Of a stretch of DNA of 64,000 nucleotides, positions 9,361-19,542 are shown piece by piece (position 1 is the stretch's first letter; each line of letters begins with the position of its first letter). Position numbers and translations under genes: made by a program. Below the pieces are notes generated by a model, which saw only the letters and a list, made by a program, of their open reading frames with translations, did not search any database and had not been told where the DNA came from. Source of the stretch: Plebeiibacterium sediminum (GTDB lineage: Bacteria; Bacteroidota; Bacteroidia; Bacteroidales; Marinilabiliaceae); NCBI RefSeq assembly GCF_026013605.1, contig NZ_JAPDPJ010000012.1, positions 49,231-113,230 of the forward strand. The letters run 5' to 3'.

Positions 9361-9745
9361 ATTTATTTTAATAATAGACATTAGATGTTAGATAATAGAT
9401 GATAGATTTTAGACTTTATATATTACAGAAAAGCTTTACAATCTTCTTAATTTCTGATTTTGGAATGTAAAACAAATACAATTCTACAAATAATCAAATT
9501 ATAGGATAAACAAATCACCCAAACCAACTCTTCCTCATTATGATTAATATTTCAGATAGCAATAATTTATTAAATTCCTTATAATTATTCATTAATCATT
9601 TAATAAATTACTAATTACCCTACCTATACCCCTCTCTATAATCCATATACAATAGCGAAATATGCAAATACCCCGCCAGTACCCCTCAATATTATATAAA
9701 GATTTCAATTTATTTAAACTTTGGTAATATTAATTAAACATTCAT

Positions 9746-9759
9746 ACCGACTAGTCGGT
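9746..9759. promoter_or_regulatory. Perfect 14-bp palindrome, candidate operator
   Basis: ACCGACTAGTCGGT is its own reverse complement and sits two bases upstream of the -7 box of the endonuclease I gene. It is GC-rich against a very AT-rich background. Position and symmetry suit a dimeric repressor such as a TetR-type protein. No regulator gene of that kind is adjacent. Confidence 0.55.
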
Positions 9760-9760
9760 C

Positions 9761-9768
9761 TATATTTG
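9761..9768 (+). promoter_or_regulatory. Bacteroidota-type -7 promoter box
   Basis: TATATTTG matches the TAnnTTTG consensus, 25 bp before the ATG at 9794. No TTTG -33 box is found at the usual 19-21-bp spacing; that place is taken by the 9746-9759 palindrome. Confidence 0.5.
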
Positions 9769-9793
9769 TGTAAAATTTCTTAACATAAATAAT

Positions 9794-11749
9794 ATGAATA
9801 AACATTTACTCTTTTTAGCATTGCTATGTCTTTTAAGTATCAATTTGCTAAACGCACAAATCGTAATCAACGAGGTGGATTCTGACACTCCAAGTACTGA
9901 CATGGAAGAATTCATTGAACTAAAGACAAGCACTCCCAATATGTCATTAACCGGCTATGTGGTGGTTTTATATAATGGTTCCAATGACGCCAGTTACGAT
10001 GCCATTGATCTGGATGGATATACCAGTGATATCAACGGTATCTTTGTGATAGGTACAACTGGTGTAACTCCAAGTCCTGATTTACTATTTTCAAGCAGCT
10101 CAAATGCAATTCAAAACGGTGCTGATGCCGTTGCAATTTATTCCGGACATGCATCTGAGTTCCCCAATGGAACGGCTGTTACCAGCACCAACTTAATCGA
10201 TGCTATCGTATACGATACTAATGATAGTGATGATGCCGGACTACTTGCTGGTTTGGGTCAAACCACACAATACAACGAAGGCGAAAACGGAAATAAAGAT
10301 ACGGAATCTTTACAACGCCAATCCAACGGAACTTTTATTGCTGCAACACCAACTACCGGTTTATTAAACGATGGCTCAGGAGAAACTGCTACCACAATTA
10401 CGATCTCAACAGACGCAGATGTGTATATGGAAGGTAGTACAATAAACGTTACTTTTACTTCATCCGAAGCAGTGTCTGAAGACCTGACTATAAACTTTAC
10501 TTTAGATAACGATCCTTTCACCTCTGCTGATTATTCAGGTACTTTATCTGTAACAATATTAAATGGTAACACTTCTGCCAGCACCAGCATTACAATCATT
10601 GACGATTCTGAGAATGAAGACATTGAAACTGCAGTAATTTCTATTGTAAACCTAGATACAAACTACGAAGCCTATAATGACAATTACTCCATTACCATCA
10701 ATGATAATGATTATACAACAAGTAATTATGGTACTCCGGTGAATCCAACTTATGGTTATGTGCTATCAACTGCACCTGATGAGTATTATTCAAGCATTGA
10801 CGGCTTAAAAGGAGCAGCTTTAAAAACAGCTATTACAACCCTTATTTCAACAAATGTACACGCTCAAACATACGGAGATGTATGGACTATTTTAAAAGAG
10901 GCCGATGAAAACCCTGAAAACAATAACGAGGTTTGGCTTATTTATACAGAACAAGGAAGATCAAAATCGTTACAACAAGGTTCTGGATCGGGAGTTGGAC
11001 GATGGAACAGAGAACATATCTATGCCCAATCCAGAGGTGGTTTTAAAGATGGAACTTCAACCAGATCAGATGGTAAAGATGTTTACATGGAGTCAAGTTC
11101 TTCTGATTTAAACCATGCTCACGGAGATGCTTTCCACCTTAGAGCATCTGATTCTTCAGAAAACAGCAGCCGTTCAAATGAAGATTATGGCGAAGATACC
11201 GGTGAATATAACGGACCGGATGGTAATGCAGGAAGCTGGAAAGGTGATGTGGCCAGAAGCTTGTTTTACATGGCTTTAAGATATGATGACTTAAGCCTTG
11301 CCACTGGTAATCCTTCCAATTCTACAGTTGGAGAATTGGGTGATTTAAATTACCTGTTAACCTGGGATAAAGAGGACAAGCCTGATGACTTTGAAATGCA
11401 CAGAAACAATGTAATTTACACCTGGCAAAACAACCGTAATCCGTTTATCGATCTACCAGACCTTGTAGACTATGTTTATGGTGATAAACAAGACCAGCCC
11501 TACAACGTTTCAACAGATGTAGCTGATATGCATGTAAGTAAAGTTGCCATTTACCCTAACCCTGCAAGCGATCAAATTAACCTTACTGATCTTAAATCTG
11601 GTGACAAAGTAGATATTTATTCCATCACCGGAGCTATTGTAGCCTCGCAGTTGTATAATAACGATGCAATAAACATATCATCTTTAAAAGATGGCTTTTA
11701 CTTTATTAAAGTGAATAACATATTCTATGGTAAATTTTTGAAGAAATAG
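9794..11749 (+). CDS. Secreted endonuclease I with LTD and Calx-beta domains, T9SS cargo
   Basis: 651 residues. An N-terminal signal peptide ends near LLNAQ, followed by a lamin-tail-like domain (IVINEVDSDTPSTDMEEFIEL, about 22-190). A Calx-beta-like segment spans about 195-300 and the endonuclease I (EndA/NucM) domain about 315-560, with WNREHIYAQSRGGF and SSDLNHAHGDAFHLRASD carrying the His and Asn metal-site residues. The last 75 residues (VAIYPNPASDQINL to YGKFLKK) are a typical type A sorting domain for the type IX secretion system. The enzyme is expected to be surface-bound or released and to digest extracellular DNA or RNA for phosphate, nitrogen or biofilm turnover. A rho-independent terminator follows at 11809. 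Confidence 0.92.
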   Translation: MNKHLLFLALLCLLSINLLNAQIVINEVDSDTPSTDMEEFIELKTSTPNMSLTGYVVVLYNGSNDASYDAIDLDGYTSDINGIFVIGTTGVTPSPDLLFSSSSNAIQNGADAVAIYSGHASEFPNGTAVTSTNLIDAIVYDTNDSDDAGLLAGLGQTTQYNEGENGNKDTESLQRQSNGTFIAATPTTGLLNDGSGETATTITISTDADVYMEGSTINVTFTSSEAVSEDLTINFTLDNDPFTSADYSGTLSVTILNGNTSASTSITIIDDSENEDIETAVISIVNLDTNYEAYNDNYSITINDNDYTTSNYGTPVNPTYGYVLSTAPDEYYSSIDGLKGAALKTAITTLISTNVHAQTYGDVWTILKEADENPENNNEVWLIYTEQGRSKSLQQGSGSGVGRWNREHIYAQSRGGFKDGTSTRSDGKDVYMESSSSDLNHAHGDAFHLRASDSSENSSRSNEDYGEDTGEYNGPDGNAGSWKGDVARSLFYMALRYDDLSLATGNPSNSTVGELGDLNYLLTWDKEDKPDDFEMHRNNVIYTWQNNRNPFIDLPDLVDYVYGDKQDQPYNVSTDVADMHVSKVAIYPNPASDQINLTDLKSGDKVDIYSITGAIVASQLYNNDAINISSLKDGFYFIKVNNIFYGKFLKK

Positions 11750-11808
11750 ATCCTGGTTACGATCAGAAATATTTCAGGAGCATAACATCATTGCTATTAC
11801 ATAAAACA

Positions 11809-11846
11809 AACGCCTGTGAAACTGCATTTCACAGGCGTTTTTCTTG
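11809..11846 (+). terminator. Rho-independent terminator
   Basis: Perfect 13-bp stem AACGCCTGTGAAA / TTTCACAGGCGTT with a 5-base loop and a following T-run, 60 bp after the endonuclease stop codon. Confidence 0.9.
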
Positions 11847-11951
11847 TAAGGTACTGATTAATATCAAATAAAATCTGATTTATTCAACGATATTACAGTC
11901 GTTATAGTCTTTTAAATATCATACAAATCAATACTTCATATTTTTTGCTTA

Positions 11952-14492
11952 CTATGATTTTTTCAATTCTTTTAAAACATTATTTATCAATTCGGTAAAC
12001 ACCAACAAGTTGTTTATAATATATTCAATATCAAACACCTCATAGGCATTTAGCAATCCATTACCAAATATTACAAATTGGTCTATATTAAAGTCTTCAC
12101 CTACACTAATATTCCTTAAAGCAAAAGATTTAATATCGTCCATTGCTTGCCGTTCTTTCAGCTTTTCATGTTCCTGTTGAATCTGTTCCAGTTCTGCTAA
12201 TAATTGCTTTTCTTTTTCTGATGACAATTCATATTTTATCAAAGGTTCATTTGTAATTAATTGAGAATTAGTTTCCCGATTTAATGGTGCATGTGGCAGA
12301 TATTTAATCAGTTCATTAATTAACACTTCTTCCTTAATTGGTTTGGTTATAAAGGCCGAAAAAATAGAAAGTTCCTCTTTACTATACTTATTTTTTATTG
12401 CAGAAGCTGTATATGCAAATATAGGAACACCAGCATATTTTTTTAATTGATTGATATCTCTTGCCAACTCCAGTCCGCTCATCTCTGGCATTTGTATATC
12501 TGTAATAATCAAATCAATATCCTTTTCTTTCAGTTTCTGTAGCGCCTTTTTGCCATTTGAACAGGTAACAATCTGTAAATGCCTTACTTCCAGCATATCC
12601 TTAAGCAACTGCCTGTTATCTTTAATATCGTCAACTACAAGAACTCGTGATCCTTTAAAATCAACGTTTTCAAATATTTTATTACTCTGGCTTACTTTAA
12701 TTACAGCATTATTACTACAGGTAATTGAAGGAAAATCAATCATAAAATCCGATCCTTTGCCAAGTTCACTTTCAACAGAAAGCTTTCCTCCCATTAATTC
12801 AATCAAATTTTTAGTAATAGTGAGCCCTAATCCTGTACCACCATATTTACGGATATCTTGCCCATCAACCTGATGAAATGAATCAAATATTTTTTTTCTG
12901 TTCTTTTTGTCAATCCCTATCCCCGAATCTGAAACAACAATTTGTATACTATAAGTTGACCCGTTTAAAGGTTTTGCCTTAACCTTCAATTTTACATATC
13001 CTTCATGAGTAAACTTTATGGCATTACTAATTAAATTAGTTAGTGCCTGCTGCAAACGCAGTTCATCAGCTACAACATGAATTGGAACATTATCATCAAC
13101 ATCAATTTTAAATTCAAGATTTTTTGTTCTTAATTTATAATTGAAAATTGTTTTCATTTCTTCAACAAGATTCCTTATGGAAACATACCCTGTATCCAAT
13201 TCCATTTTCCCAGCTTCAATTTTTGCCAGGTCAAGAATATCATCTATCAATGAAAGCAATAATTTACTATTGGTATTTATATATGTAAGGTATTTTCGTT
13301 GTGTTTCATCACTGATCAATTTAGTCAGTATACTAACGTAACCAAAAATACTATTCATTGGAGTACGAATTTCGTGACTCATATTAGACAGAAATTCAGA
13401 TTTTGATCTGTTGGCTGTAATAGCACTTTCCTTAGCTTCAATTAACTGTTGCTTTAATTTAATCTCTTCATTAATATCTGAAAATATTCCTATTACTTTA
13501 TTGACTTTATTATCCTGTATTAAGGCTGCAGCATATACCTTAATCCAAATATATGCTCCATCTTTATTTTTAATTCGATGAATATGTTCATACTGATCTT
13601 TTTCTCTTGTCAGTAAGCTTCGATGATCTTCAATAATCTTATTTTTATCCTCCGGATGAATAATATTATCCCAATCCATCATTGAAATTTCTTTACCTTT
13701 ATCAATACCTAAAATATCATAACCAACCGATGAAAAATACTTTGTATTATTTACATGATCAATAATCCAATAAGCTAAACTATTCTTCTCCAATGCCAGT
13801 TTTAATAAATGTTCATTTTCTGCAAGCTTTTTTAAAGACCTTTTCAGTGCCTTTGTCTTTATATGTAACGCACGATCATTTTTTCTTATTCTTAACGATG
13901 CTGGAATGATAACAATAAGAAACATGGAGAAAAGCAGAAGATATAGTTTAATAACCAACCACCTGTTTTCATCAATAATGCTATAAGAGATATCCTCTGA
14001 AGATGTTTGAAAAAGTTCAGTTGCCAGATGTAGATAATTCAGAATTTCATTGGAGTCTTTTATAATCTTATTTCCCAATAGAGAATTGTCTTCTACATTT
14101 AAATAATTTCTTATATCGCTAATAAAAGTTCTTACTCTATGATCGAGATTTATAGGTTCTTTATAATAATAACTCATCAAAGTATCCTGCACCAAACCGG
14201 TTACTAAGAATTTATGATTACTTTGAAATTCATCAACCAGTTCTTTAACTTCACTATAATTTGGATTTGACTGATCTTTTTGCTTTAAAATGATCAATGC
14301 TATTCGCTGCGAAAGCATACGCTGCTTTCCGGCAATATTGATGTATCTCGCAAATTGTTTTTGTGAATTAAAAATCTGATTTTGATGTTTTGTTTCTAAT
14401 CTTATACCAACAGCGAGTGAAATAATTAAAATCACAAAACTAATGAGTACAATAATATGATTTGGAATGCTTTGTAGTTGTTTTTCAATCAT
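11952..14492 (-). CDS. Hybrid sensor kinase with PilJ/NarX-type sensor and PAS domain
   Basis: 846 residues. One membrane helix (about 13-32) precedes a periplasmic helical domain with INIAGKQRMLSQRIA, the signature of the PilJ or NarX-type sensor, and a second helix lies at about 178-202. A PAS/PAC domain (about 235-345), HisKA with [13 protein letters not shown] (about 375), an ATPase domain with GGTGLGLTITKNL, and a receiver domain (about 615-735) with VLVVDDIKDN and phosphoacceptor Asp in DLIITDIQMPEMSG follow. A helical C-terminal 110 residues is present. There is no output domain, so phosphotransfer goes to a partner elsewhere. The gene is isolated between long gaps. The PilJ-like motif is usual for small anion or nitrate sensors; the ligand is unknown. 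Confidence 0.9.
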   Translation of the reverse strand: MIEKQLQSIPNHIIVLISFVILIISLAVGIRLETKHQNQIFNSQKQFARYINIAGKQRMLSQRIALIILKQKDQSNPNYSEVKELVDEFQSNHKFLVTGLVQDTLMSYYYKEPINLDHRVRTFISDIRNYLNVEDNSLLGNKIIKDSNEILNYLHLATELFQTSSEDISYSIIDENRWLVIKLYLLLFSMFLIVIIPASLRIRKNDRALHIKTKALKRSLKKLAENEHLLKLALEKNSLAYWIIDHVNNTKYFSSVGYDILGIDKGKEISMMDWDNIIHPEDKNKIIEDHRSLLTREKDQYEHIHRIKNKDGAYIWIKVYAAALIQDNKVNKVIGIFSDINEEIKLKQQLIEAKESAITANRSKSEFLSNMSHEIRTPMNSIFGYVSILTKLISDETQRKYLTYINTNSKLLLSLIDDILDLAKIEAGKMELDTGYVSIRNLVEEMKTIFNYKLRTKNLEFKIDVDDNVPIHVVADELRLQQALTNLISNAIKFTHEGYVKLKVKAKPLNGSTYSIQIVVSDSGIGIDKKNRKKIFDSFHQVDGQDIRKYGGTGLGLTITKNLIELMGGKLSVESELGKGSDFMIDFPSITCSNNAVIKVSQSNKIFENVDFKGSRVLVVDDIKDNRQLLKDMLEVRHLQIVTCSNGKKALQKLKEKDIDLIITDIQMPEMSGLELARDINQLKKYAGVPIFAYTASAIKNKYSKEELSIFSAFITKPIKEEVLINELIKYLPHAPLNRETNSQLITNEPLIKYELSSEKEKQLLAELEQIQQEHEKLKERQAMDDIKSFALRNISVGEDFNIDQFVIFGNGLLNAYEVFDIEYIINNLLVFTELINNVLKELKKS

Positions 14493-15000
14493 AAACAGCT
14501 AGGTTAAGTTTTTTTGATTTTTACAATTTTAGTTACATAAAATCCATTTTAATACTTTCAAGGTAAAAAAATTTAAATACGTAAACAAACTTTATAGTTA
14601 TGATTATTAACAACTTAACACCAACCCTTATTCTCAATTACATAACACCTTTAATAACAAACATTTAAATAACTAGTTATCTGCTATTAAAAAAACTATT
14701 AAAAACAACTGAATTATTATTATTCAGCTAAAAGTTAATCCTCATTTTTATTTATACCAAGTGTAATTCTATTGCACATCCTCTTATTCTATATTCTATT
14801 ATTTCGTAAATAAGGTGTTTAATTTTTTTGCCTGACATGTTAGTTTTGCATTCTTATCAATGATATAAAACAATAAAAGGAAGCTATTGATAACTTCCTT
14901 TTATTTGTTGCAAATTTTGTGAACTAAAAATATTTATCTCGTTGTTTAGTAAACGAATAAATACTGAACTTATTTGAAATCTTTCACTTTTATTTAAAAT
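14493..15000. other. AT-rich intergenic region
   Basis: Holds the promoter region of the leftward hybrid kinase and, at 14872-14905, the terminator of the transporter gene. No coding sequence, RNA gene or repeat seen in the rest. Confidence 0.6.
14872..14905 (-). terminator. Probable terminator of the peptide transporter gene
   Basis: A 12-bp stem AATAAAAGGAAG / CTTCCTTTTATT with a 10-base loop and a T-run on the leftward strand, about 95 bp after the transporter stop codon. Confidence 0.7.
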
Positions 15001-16476
15001 TTATTTCGCTTGTGCCTCTTTAGGTCTGATTACCATTCTATCGTAAATGAACAATGCTATAATGGTAACAACACCTATACCTGTAATAAAATACCAAATT
15101 CTGTTCGGATCGTAATTGTCCCAAATAAATTGAGTCATTTCATTTTCTGTCATTCCTAATTTTGAAGCCGCAGAAGTAAAGTAATCATTCTTTGTAAATT
15201 GCTGGGTTATTTCAGGCATTACAATTCCTCTGCTTGCCATTTCTGTTTGCAAAAGACTTAATTTATCTGACCAAGCCTCGTAAAGATTACCTGAAACAAA
15301 GGTGGTTAAGAAATTACCTAAGAAAACTGGTAAGAAATAAGTTCCCATGTATAAGGCTTCTTTTCCTTTGGGTGATATTAAGGCAATAAATGAAGAGAAG
15401 GTTGGATTTGTCATCATTTCTCCAATTGAGAAAATCATGATACCCAATATGGTGTATAAACCATTACCTGTGTAAAAAGTAATACCGATACCTATCGCTG
15501 CAACAATAAATCCGTTTATCATGGCGCTTACATGGCGCATTCGTAACACAAAATATGATACGATTAACTGAAATACAATAATAGAACCAGCATCAAGGTT
15601 AATTAACATCTCAGGATTAACAGAGTCACCTCCTCCACTCATGGCACTGGCAATCCAGGGGGATACCTGGGCAATTGAATCATGCAAAGCTTTTGTATTT
15701 ACCCAGTCTTCAATAAAAGTAGGGAGCGTATAGAACAGCTGGTTAAACATGGTCCAGAAACCAACCATAATAACTAACAATACAGAAAGGCGACTGTCTT
15801 TAACTGCTTCCCAAATCTTTACTAAGGAACTTTTAATGGCTTCGGTAATTGTTTCATTATTTTTTTCTCTGTCCTGTTCTTTATAAAAAAGTAATACGAT
15901 TAACAGGTTTATGGTAATAACTATTGCTGCCTGAAGAAATATTATTTTCCACCCAAATTGAGTTCTTAAAGTCGATGAAAAAGCAGGACCGATAAAACCT
16001 CCAATATTTACCATCATATAAAAAATACCAAAACCTAAGGTTGAGTTAGACTCATCGGTATTTTTGGTAACAATAGCAGATGCTACAGGCTTAAACATTG
16101 CTGCACCAACAGCTACCCATAAAAACACCATAAATACCATAAAGTAAGAATTCACTTCACCCATTAAATAGTATCCTGAAATCAACAACAAATAGGCGAT
16201 TACCAATGATACTTTATAGCCAATTTTATCTGCTATTACGCCTGTAAATAATGGTAACAAGTATAATATTGCAGTGACAATACCCATGATCTGGCCTTTT
16301 TCAGTATGCGAAAATCCCAAACCGCCATCATCTGTTGAACCTGTTAAGTAAAGTGCCAATACTGCAAATAGTCCATACCATGCCCAGCGCTCAAAAAGTT
16401 CCATAACACAAGCAAGCCAAAATCCTTTCTTAAAGGATTTAATGACTCCAAAAAATGATTTTTTATCTGTACTCAT
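15001..16476 (-). CDS. POT/PTR2-family peptide transporter (MFS)
   Basis: 491 residues with about 12-14 hydrophobic segments. Helix 1 carries ELFERWAWYGLFAVLALYL, a variant of the ExxERFxYYG proton-coupling motif of POT transporters, and helix 4-5 has GIFYMMVNIGGFIGP, the PTR2 signature region. POT proteins import di- and tripeptides with protons across the inner membrane. The gene is divergent from a GH127 and lies beside a large locus encoding several peptidases, including an Xaa-Pro peptidase. Uptake of short Pro-rich peptides is therefore a reasonable inference. A sugar or drug substrate remains possible, as the subfamily is divergent (Trp in place of Phe in the motif). Confidence 0.82.
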   Translation of the reverse strand: MSTDKKSFFGVIKSFKKGFWLACVMELFERWAWYGLFAVLALYLTGSTDDGGLGFSHTEKGQIMGIVTAILYLLPLFTGVIADKIGYKVSLVIAYLLLISGYYLMGEVNSYFMVFMVFLWVAVGAAMFKPVASAIVTKNTDESNSTLGFGIFYMMVNIGGFIGPAFSSTLRTQFGWKIIFLQAAIVITINLLIVLLFYKEQDREKNNETITEAIKSSLVKIWEAVKDSRLSVLLVIMVGFWTMFNQLFYTLPTFIEDWVNTKALHDSIAQVSPWIASAMSGGGDSVNPEMLINLDAGSIIVFQLIVSYFVLRMRHVSAMINGFIVAAIGIGITFYTGNGLYTILGIMIFSIGEMMTNPTFSSFIALISPKGKEALYMGTYFLPVFLGNFLTTFVSGNLYEAWSDKLSLLQTEMASRGIVMPEITQQFTKNDYFTSAASKLGMTENEMTQFIWDNYDPNRIWYFITGIGVVTIIALFIYDRMVIRPKEAQAK

Positions 16477-16656
16477 TTTCTTTTAGTTTTTTTATTTCAA
16501 TGTAATGTCTTATATGATTTAGCTTTTTCAAGCTTTTCTTTATTTTATGCTTTTAACTTACTATTGAGGTTTATTATTTTGATTTATTTGCCAGGAGTAT
16601 ACCATTATCTTAACCCATAAATCATTTAAAGTTGTACTATTTGAATCAAACCCCCA

Positions 16657-16688
16657 CAAATTTAAAAATTTGAATCACTATTCCTCAA
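16657..16688 (-). promoter_or_regulatory. Candidate promoter of the peptide transporter
   Basis: On the leftward strand, TTG (16686-16688), a 21-bp spacer and TAAATTTG (16657-16664) fit the Bacteroidota -33/-7 layout. It would give a leader of about 175 nt. Confidence 0.4.
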
Positions 16689-16962
16689 TTCATTTCATTA
16701 ATAACTATAATTTGTATGGCATCTTAATAGTTTTAGGTAGTAAAGTGTCATATAATATGCAAAGAAGGCTTAATATAAATGATTAATATTTCTACATCGG
16801 GATTTACTTAAACCTATTCGAGAAATATCTCCAAGATTTACAACATCTTATACTATACAACGAAATCTATTGATGGAACATTTATACAAACAAAAAAAAC
16901 ATATGGTATGATCAAAAAACTTATTTTTTGGCTTCTTGCGGTATGAATAAATACATGCTTGC

Positions 16963-16970
16963 TATTTTTG
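16963..16970 (+). promoter_or_regulatory. Candidate -7 box of the GH127 gene
   Basis: TATTTTTG matches TAnnTTTG, 25 bp before the ATG at 16995. It lies downstream of the alternative ATG at 16959, which supports the later start. Confidence 0.4.
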
Positions 16971-16994
16971 TCAAGCCAAAAACACATTATTAAT

Positions 16995-19421
16995 ATGAAG
17001 AAAAATTTATCCGGAATTTTATTTGCGAGAGTGTTTTTACTTATAAGTATCAGCTTGCCATACTTAAGTAATGCACAAAACAAAGCCGACGGAAATTACC
17101 CTATTGAACCAGTATCATTTACATCGGTAACCTTAAATGATCATTTTTGGAAACCTAAAATTAAAATCAATCACGATGTTACGATTCCTATTGCGATTGA
17201 GCAGTCTGAGATTAGCGGCCGCATTAAAAACTTTGAAATAGCAGGAGGACAGGCTACTGGTGATTTTTGCTCTCAATATCCGTTTGATGATAGTGATATT
17301 TACAAGATCATTGAAGCTGCCAGCTATTCACTACAAACAAATCCTGATAAAAATTTAGATCATAAGCTTGATAGCCTGATTGCTAAAATAGCTATTGCTC
17401 AGGAAAAGGATGGATATATTTGTACCAACTTAACCATTGCGCAAAAAAATCATACTGAAGCGCATCCCTGGATTGGTTCTGAAAGATGGGAGCATGTAAA
17501 TGAGCTCAGCCACGAACTGTATAACCTGGGGCATATGTTTGAAGCTGCTGCAGCTCATTATGAAGCTACAGGGAAAAGAAATTTCTTAGATATTGCCATT
17601 AAAGCTGCGGATATGTTAGATGCAACTTTTGGATGGGGAAAACTGGAAAATTATCCGGGGCATCAGGTTGTAGAAATGGGATTGGTACAATTATATAGAG
17701 TAACCGGAGAAAAGCGATATTTGAATCTTGCCAAATTCTTCCTTGATGTGAGAGGTCCCGGAGGTGAGGAATATTGCCAGGCCCATAAAAAGGTAATCAA
17801 TCAGACAGAAGCTGTTGGGCATGCAGTAAGAGCAACTTATATGTATGCTGCAATGGCTGATATAGCTGCATTATATAATGATGATTCTTACTTAAAAGCC
17901 AGTCATGCTATTTGGGAAGATATGGTGCATAAAAAAACATACGTAACCGGTGGTATTGGAGCCAGTGGTGGTAACGAGGGATTTGCAAATCCTTACGAAT
18001 TACCCAATATGGCGGCCTACTGCGAAACCTGTGCATCTATTGGTGAAGTATTCTGGAATTACAGAATGTTTTTATTTGATGGTAACTCTAAATATTATGA
18101 TGTATTGGAACGTACCCTTTACAATGCTTTAATTTCTGGAGTTAACCTTGAAGGTAATCGATTCTTTTACCCTAATCCGTTGGAGTCAATAGGTCAGCAC
18201 AGCAGAAGTAAGTGGTTTGGATGTGCTTGTTGCCCGCCAAATATTGCCAGATTGTTACCTTCGTTACCGGGTTATATTTATGCTAAAACTGATAAATCGC
18301 TATTTGTGAATCTATTTATGGAAAACACAGCACAATTAGAGGTTAACAATACAAACGTTACCATTAGCCAGCATACAGAATACCCATGGAACGGAAAAAT
18401 AACCATTGATGTTTCGCCTGAAAAAGTAAAAGCTTTCGACTTAAAAATACGTATACCGGGATGGTCTCAAAATGAAGCGATACCAGGAGATTTATACACA
18501 TTTGATACTAAAACCAATAATAAAATTGACATCATCCTTAATGGAAAACCTTATGCCTATAAAATGGATAAAGGATATGCTGTAATATCTAAAAAGTGGA
18601 AAAAAGGTGATGTAATTAGTTTTGATTTAACCATGACGCCTAAAACGGTTTTAGCCAATGAAAAAGTAAAAGACGACCGCAATAAAATGGCTGTTCAGTA
18701 CGGACCGATGATGTATATAGCTGAATGGCCTGATATGGACGGTGGTAAGGTTCTGAACCTGATCGTAAATAAAGATCAAAAGTTTGAGGTTAAAAAAGAA
18801 GCTAAGCTATTGGGCGGAGTAAACACTATTAACGGATCTACACGTATTGTAAAAGCAACAACCGATGGTGGATTTTCTTACAGTAAGGAGCTTCCTCTGA
18901 AACTGATTCCTTATTATAGCTGGAACAACAGAGGAGCGGGTGAAATGACGGTTTGGATGCCATATAATGAAAATAGTATTCGTCCCTTACCTGCGCCATC
19001 AATTGCCAGCAACAGTAAAGTTTCAGCTTCTACATCTAGTAAAAGTTTAATCGCAATTAATGACCAGTTACTTCCTAAAGATGCCATTGACCATACCTGG
19101 CCTTATTATCACTGGTGGCCTAAAAATGATTGTTGGGAATGGATTCAATATGATTTTGAAAAAGAAGAAACAGTAAGTTCATCAAAGGTATACTGGTATG
19201 ATGACAGTCCTTTTGGAGGTTGCAGAGTTCCTACGCAATGGGAGATTTTATATAAAGATGGTGAAAACTGGATTCCGGTAAAAGCTAAAGGTGAATATAA
19301 GGTTACCAAAGACCAATGGGATACCATAGAGTTTGAACCTGTTAAAACAACAGCTTTAAAACTAAGAATTAAACTACCTAAAGAATTCTCAACAGGAATT
19401 CACGAATGGATTGTAGAGTAA
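16995..19421 (+). CDS. GH127 beta-L-arabinofuranosidase with C-terminal discoidin-like module
   Basis: The start at 16995 gives a proper signal peptide (MKKNLSGILFARVFLL to SNAQ). About 808 residues. The GH127 (DUF1680) catalytic (alpha/alpha)6 barrel has VNELSHELYNLGHMFEAA, then AYCETCASIG and FGCACCPPNIAR. In the B. longum enzyme HypBA1, the matching Glu and three Cys bind zinc and one Cys of the CC pair is the nucleophile; all four are present here (about E344, C346, C412, C413). The last 130 residues form a module (WEWIQYDF, SSSKVYWYDD, GIHEWIVE) shared with three other proteins of this locus. Known GH127 members release L-arabinose from beta-linked arabinofuranosides such as those on hydroxyproline. 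It probably acts in the periplasm. Confidence 0.9.
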   Translation: MKKNLSGILFARVFLLISISLPYLSNAQNKADGNYPIEPVSFTSVTLNDHFWKPKIKINHDVTIPIAIEQSEISGRIKNFEIAGGQATGDFCSQYPFDDSDIYKIIEAASYSLQTNPDKNLDHKLDSLIAKIAIAQEKDGYICTNLTIAQKNHTEAHPWIGSERWEHVNELSHELYNLGHMFEAAAAHYEATGKRNFLDIAIKAADMLDATFGWGKLENYPGHQVVEMGLVQLYRVTGEKRYLNLAKFFLDVRGPGGEEYCQAHKKVINQTEAVGHAVRATYMYAAMADIAALYNDDSYLKASHAIWEDMVHKKTYVTGGIGASGGNEGFANPYELPNMAAYCETCASIGEVFWNYRMFLFDGNSKYYDVLERTLYNALISGVNLEGNRFFYPNPLESIGQHSRSKWFGCACCPPNIARLLPSLPGYIYAKTDKSLFVNLFMENTAQLEVNNTNVTISQHTEYPWNGKITIDVSPEKVKAFDLKIRIPGWSQNEAIPGDLYTFDTKTNNKIDIILNGKPYAYKMDKGYAVISKKWKKGDVISFDLTMTPKTVLANEKVKDDRNKMAVQYGPMMYIAEWPDMDGGKVLNLIVNKDQKFEVKKEAKLLGGVNTINGSTRIVKATTDGGFSYSKELPLKLIPYYSWNNRGAGEMTVWMPYNENSIRPLPAPSIASNSKVSASTSSKSLIAINDQLLPKDAIDHTWPYYHWWPKNDCWEWIQYDFEKEETVSSSKVYWYDDSPFGGCRVPTQWEILYKDGENWIPVKAKGEYKVTKDQWDTIEFEPVKTTALKLRIKLPKEFSTGIHEWIVE

Positions 19422-19480
19422 GGAATATCTCTTTCAAATAAGCAGTTTTGCCGCTGCTATTATTTGTAAAAACTACTATA

Positions 19481-19530
19481 AAAAAGCCTCTGATTACAAA
19501 TATGATCAGAGGCTTTCTTTTTTTTTTTAT
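19481..19530. terminator. Bidirectional rho-independent terminator
   Basis: A 12-bp stem AAAGCCTCTGAT / ATCAGAGGCTTT with a T-run to the right and an A-run to the left. It lies between the convergent GH127 and Crp/Fnr genes and can serve both. Confidence 0.88.
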
Positions 19531-19542
19531 TCAAGCAGCAGC

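Larger units (their letters stand above)
9361..9793. other. Intergenic region between divergent genes
   Basis: This AT-rich gap holds a heptamer tract (9376-9417, units AGACATT, AGATGTT, AGATAAT, AGATGAT and so on) next to the EEP gene start, and the palindrome and -7 box of the endonuclease gene at its right end. No coding sequence seen. Confidence 0.7.
16477..16994. other. Divergent promoter region
   Basis: A 518-bp AT-rich gap between the leftward transporter and rightward GH127. Candidate -7 boxes lie at 16657-16664 (leftward) and 16963-16970 (rightward). No coding sequence seen. Confidence 0.55.
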
